Shown one piece after another: positions 36,127-38,156 of a stretch of DNA of 38,156 nt; within the stretch, counting starts at the first letter, position 1, and each line of letters begins with the position of its first letter. The DNA comes from Alphaproteobacteria bacterium (lineage in GTDB: Bacteria; Pseudomonadota; Alphaproteobacteria; Geminicoccales; Geminicoccaceae). Location: contig JAUIID010000024.1 of the NCBI GenBank assembly GCA_030431615.1, positions 1 to 38,156 of the forward strand. Reading direction: 5' to 3'. The translations under genes and the position numbers were made by a program. The notes below the pieces were generated by a model that saw only the letters and a program-made list of their open reading frames with translations, was not told the origin of the DNA and ran no database searches.

Positions 36127-36443
36127 GGCCGACCCCCTTCGGGCCGGCTGGCGCCGGCCGCGGCTTGGCCCGTGGCATTGGCGCGGTAGAGGTGGGCCAG
36201 GATCTCGGCCACGGCGGCGAAGGCGGCGGTCGGTATCGGGCTGCCGACGTCGAGCTTCTCGAGGATGGTGACCAGATCGGGGTCGCGCTCTATGGGAATG
36301 CCGTTGGCGGCGGCGATGCCGAGGATCTGGGCGGCGATGGCGCCCCGCCCCTTGGCGGTCACCTCCGGCAGGCCGCATGATCCGGCCGGGTCGCCCGGTT
36401 GACGGTAGCGCAGTGCCACCGCGTAGTCGTCCGCCTCGCTCAT
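36123..36443 (-). CDS. Orphan FlhB C-terminal-domain protein (EscU/YscU/FlhB switch family)
   Basis: 106 residues. DDYAVALRYRQ matches the start of the FlhB cytoplasmic C-terminal subdomain (NPTHYAVALRY), and KGRGAIAAQILGIAAANGIPIERDPDL and FAAVAEILAHLYR continue the match. The autocleavage motif NPTH and the whole membrane part are missing: the protein begins where cleaved FlhB would. Such stand-alone domains are known in several bacteria and can support substrate switching. It is the first gene of the minus-strand flagellar unit, 47 bases downstream of a CtrA box. Confidence 0.88.
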   Translation of the reverse strand: MSEADDYAVALRYRQPGDPAGSCGLPEVTAKGRGAIAAQILGIAAANGIPIERDPDLVTILEKLDVGSPIPTAAFAAVAEILAHLYRANATGQAAAGASRPEGGRP

Positions 36444-36490
36444 GCCCGGTCCCGTGCTCGTTGTCCGGCCGGAACGCTAGGCGAGCAGGG

Positions 36491-36506
36491 TTAAGCGGCC
36501 GTTAAC
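36491..36506. promoter_or_regulatory. CtrA binding box (TTAA-N7-TTAAC)
   Basis: TTAA, seven bases (GCGGCCG), TTAAC: an exact match to the full consensus of the alphaproteobacterial cell-cycle and motility regulator CtrA. It lies in the 90-base divergent region, 48 bases upstream of the FlhB-like start and 28 bases upstream of the MoeB/ThiF-like start. Control of the flagellar unit is the likely use. Confidence 0.7.
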
Positions 36507-36533
36507 GCTGTTGCCTGGAAGGAGACGGAAGGC

Positions 36534-37307
36534 TTGAGCCTCGACGACGACGCGCTTCGCCGCTACGCGCGGCACATCGTGCTGCCGGAGGTCGGCGGGC
36601 GGGGCCAGGAGCGGCTGCTCGCCGCCAGCGTCCTGGTGGTCGGCATGGGCGGGCTCGGCGCCCCGCTCGCCCTTTATCTGGCCGCCGCCGGGATCGGCCG
36701 CCTCGGCCTCGTCGACGACGATGTGGTGGCGAGCTCGAACCTGCACCGGCAGGTGCTCTACACCGAGGCGGATATCGGCCGGCCCAAGGTCGAGGCCGCC
36801 GCCGCGCGGCTCGCCGCCATCGCTCCGACCTGCCGCCTGGAGCCGCACCGGATACGGCTCGACGAACAGGCGGCGGACGGGCTCGTCGCCGGCTACGACG
36901 TGATCGTCGACGGCACCGACAACGCACCCACCCGCCGCCTCGTGCACGATGCGGCGATGCGCGCCCGCCGCCCGCTCGTCTCCGCCTCGGTGCAGGGTGT
37001 CGACGGCCAGCTCACCCTCTATCGGGCCTTCGAGGGCGCGCCGCATCCCTGCCTGCACTGCCTCTTCGGCGAGACCGAGGACGACGCCATGCTGCCGAGC
37101 TGCGCCCAGGGTGGCGTGCTCGGCCCGGCGGCCGGCCTCGTCGGCTGCCTGCAGGCCGTCGCCGTGGTCAAGCATCTGCTCGATCTCGGCCCCGATCTCT
37201 CCGGCACGCTGCTCCTGGTCGAGGCGCTCGGGCCCGCCATCGAGCGCCTGTCGTTCAACCGTCGCCCGGAATGCGCCAAAGGCTGCGCGCACCACCTCGG
37301 CTGGTAG
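36534..37307 (+). CDS. moeB: MoeB/ThiF/HesA-family adenylyltransferase
   Basis: 257-residue E1-like enzyme that adenylates the C-terminus of a sulfur-carrier protein (MoaD or ThiS). The nucleotide motif VVGMGGLGAPLALYLAAAG is near residue 35, DVVASSNLHRQVLY near 62, DGTDNAPTRRLVHDA near 125 and SCAQGGVLGPAAGLVGCLQA near 188. Cysteine pairs CLHC and CAKGC would bind zinc. No rhodanese domain is fused. The start is TTG at 36534, after AAGGAG; no ATG fits. MoeB is favoured, but ThiF cannot be excluded. Confidence 0.85.
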   Translation: MSLDDDALRRYARHIVLPEVGGRGQERLLAASVLVVGMGGLGAPLALYLAAAGIGRLGLVDDDVVASSNLHRQVLYTEADIGRPKVEAAAARLAAIAPTCRLEPHRIRLDEQAADGLVAGYDVIVDGTDNAPTRRLVHDAAMRARRPLVSASVQGVDGQLTLYRAFEGAPHPCLHCLFGETEDDAMLPSCAQGGVLGPAAGLVGCLQAVAVVKHLLDLGPDLSGTLLLVEALGPAIERLSFNRRPECAKGCAHHLGW

Positions 37308-37445
37308 GGTCCCGGGCCTGCGAAAAGCGATTGTCACACAGCGGCTTAGGCAGGGCGCATCAGGTCCGGTTCCGGTTGCGTTTGGTCGCGTCCTTGCTGT
37401 ATGGGAGCGCCGTTCGAAAGGCCTTGGCATTCTCTGGAGGCTCGC

Positions 37446-37862
37446 ATGGCGGAAACGCTCGACGTCAACTACCGACCGACCGAGGACGAGCCCTACATGA
37501 ACCCGCGCCAGGTGGAGTATTTCCGGCGCAAGCTGCTGGCCTGGCGTGACGAGCTGGTGCGTGGCTCCGGCCTGACGCTGAAGCAGCTCCAGGCGGACGA
37601 CAGCCGTCTCTCGGATGCCAGCGACTGGGCGAGCGCCGAGGTGCAGCGTGCCTTCGAGCTCCGCACCCGCGACCGGGAGCGCAAGCTGCTCAGCAAGATC
37701 GAGGAAGCGCTCAAGCGGATCGAGGACGGCTCTTACGGCTATTGCGAGGAGACGCAGGAGCCGATCGGCCTGAAGCGGCTCGACGCGCGGCCGATCGCGA
37801 CCCTCAGCATCGAGGCCCAGGAGCGGCACGAGCGGCGCGAGCGCAGCTACCGGGACGACTGA
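37446..37862 (+). CDS. dksA: DksA-type RNA polymerase-binding protein
   Basis: 138 residues. The coiled-coil region runs from about 20 to 90, with the tip-like segment DASDWASAEVQ, followed by GSYGYCEETQEPIGLKRLDARPIATLSIEAQERHE. Of the four zinc-binding cysteines only the first is kept (CxxT ... SxxA), so zinc is not bound; this form is common in alphaproteobacteria. With ppGpp it tunes rRNA and biosynthetic promoters. CTGGAGG precedes the ATG by 5 bases. A hairpin follows the gene. Confidence 0.95.
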   Translation: MAETLDVNYRPTEDEPYMNPRQVEYFRRKLLAWRDELVRGSGLTLKQLQADDSRLSDASDWASAEVQRAFELRTRDRERKLLSKIEEALKRIEDGSYGYCEETQEPIGLKRLDARPIATLSIEAQERHERRERSYRDD

Positions 37863-37884
37863 GACCCGGCAAGATCGACAGCGC

Positions 37885-37903
37885 CCCGGCAGGATTTGCC
37901 GGG
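37885..37903 (+). terminator. Hairpin after dksA
   Basis: CCCGGCA, 5-base loop, TGCCGGG: a perfect 7-bp stem 23 bases after the dksA stop. A third copy of the arm, CCCGGCAA at 37865-37872, could pair with TTGCCGGG instead. No T run follows, so it would be a weak or factor-assisted terminator. Confidence 0.4.
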
Positions 37904-37997
37904 TGCCGCCGGCAGAGTGCGGCGAGCCGTGCCCTGATCAAGGCGGATCCCGGGGGGTGTTCGGGTTTGGCACGGCGGTTGCTGATGCTCATCCGCC

Positions 37998-38156
37998 ATG
38001 CTCTCGATCACTTCACCTGCCGGCCTGCCAGCCGGCTCCGCCACGACCCCCGGCGCCGCGCGCCGGGCGGGTGACGACGGTCCTTTGCCCGAGGGCTTCG
38101 AGGGGCTGCTGGCCGGCCTTCTAGCGCCGCCCGCACCGCCCCAGGGCACGCTGCCG
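37998..38156 (+). CDS. Start of a possible fliK (hook-length control) gene, cut by window end
   Basis: An open frame of 53 codons from ATG 37998 to the window end. The product is rich in Ala, Pro and Gly with PEGFEGLLAGLLAPP, which resembles the N-terminus of FliK hook-length proteins (disordered, with a conserved phenylalanine-x-x-leucine-leucine motif). No clear ribosome site. Nearby flagellar genes support the idea, but so little is visible that the call is tentative. Confidence 0.35.
   Translation, partial: MLSITSPAGLPAGSATTPGAARRAGDDGPLPEGFEGLLAGLLAPPAPPQGTLP

Noticed and set aside
37446-37862. Loss of three zinc cysteines in DksA as a novelty
   Set aside because: The CxxT/SxxA form is common in alphaproteobacterial DksA.

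Overview
The window is about 38 kb of very GC-rich DNA packed with short intergenic gaps and many stop/start overlaps. It looks like chromosomal accessory catabolism from an alphaproteobacterium, probably of the Rhodospirillales type. Pointers are a vitamin B6 degradation pair closely resembling the Mesorhizobium enzymes as I remember them, a DksA that keeps only one of the four zinc cysteines (a form common in that class), and a perfect CtrA-type box in front of flagellar genes. The species cannot be named from sequence alone.

Layout. (1) Positions 1-7741 hold a partial pyridoxamine-pyruvate transaminase, pyridoxal 4-dehydrogenase, and a complete dipeptide/nickel-type ABC importer (binding protein, two permeases, two ATPases), interrupted by a LysE-type exporter on the other strand. 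(2) Positions 7664-10903 on the minus strand hold a binding protein and two MalF/MalG-type permeases with no ATPase. (3) Divergent from it, 11133-17754 encodes a ribose-type sugar importer followed by an aldose dehydrogenase, an enolase-superfamily dehydratase and a lactonase: a non-phosphorylating route from a sugar such as L-fucose to a 2-keto-3-deoxy acid. (4) Positions 17834-19376 form a lower-GC islet with a PD-(D/E)XK-like orphan, a RelE/ParE toxin-antitoxin pair and a cupin. (5) Positions 19661-22638 hold a secreted sulfite-oxidase-fold protein overlapping a membrane GGDEF-EAL protein, then a manganese-cupin resembling a bacterial hydroxynitrile lyase.

(6) Positions 22654-33195 on the minus strand are one nine-gene unit in which most junctions overlap: peptide-type ABC importer (with the two ATPases fused), GntR regulator, enolase-superfamily dehydratase, SMP-30 lactonase, 6-phosphogluconate-dehydrogenase-like oxidoreductase and a sulfatase without a signal peptide. 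Together these suggest uptake and cytoplasmic breakdown of a sulfate ester of a sugar or sugar acid. A 12-bp perfect palindrome upstream of the first gene is a candidate GntR operator. (7) Upstream lie a GlcD-type flavin dehydrogenase, then flagellar export genes (FliP, FliO, a small unknown, an orphan FlhB C-terminal domain), a divergent MoeB/ThiF-type protein, DksA, and the start of a gene that may be fliK.

The best candidates for undescribed biology are the sulfatase operon (6) and the possible vitamin B6 importer (1). Hairpins between binding-protein and permease genes in systems 2 and 6 probably set the subunit ratio. All functions are read from motifs and remembered family features; no database search was possible.
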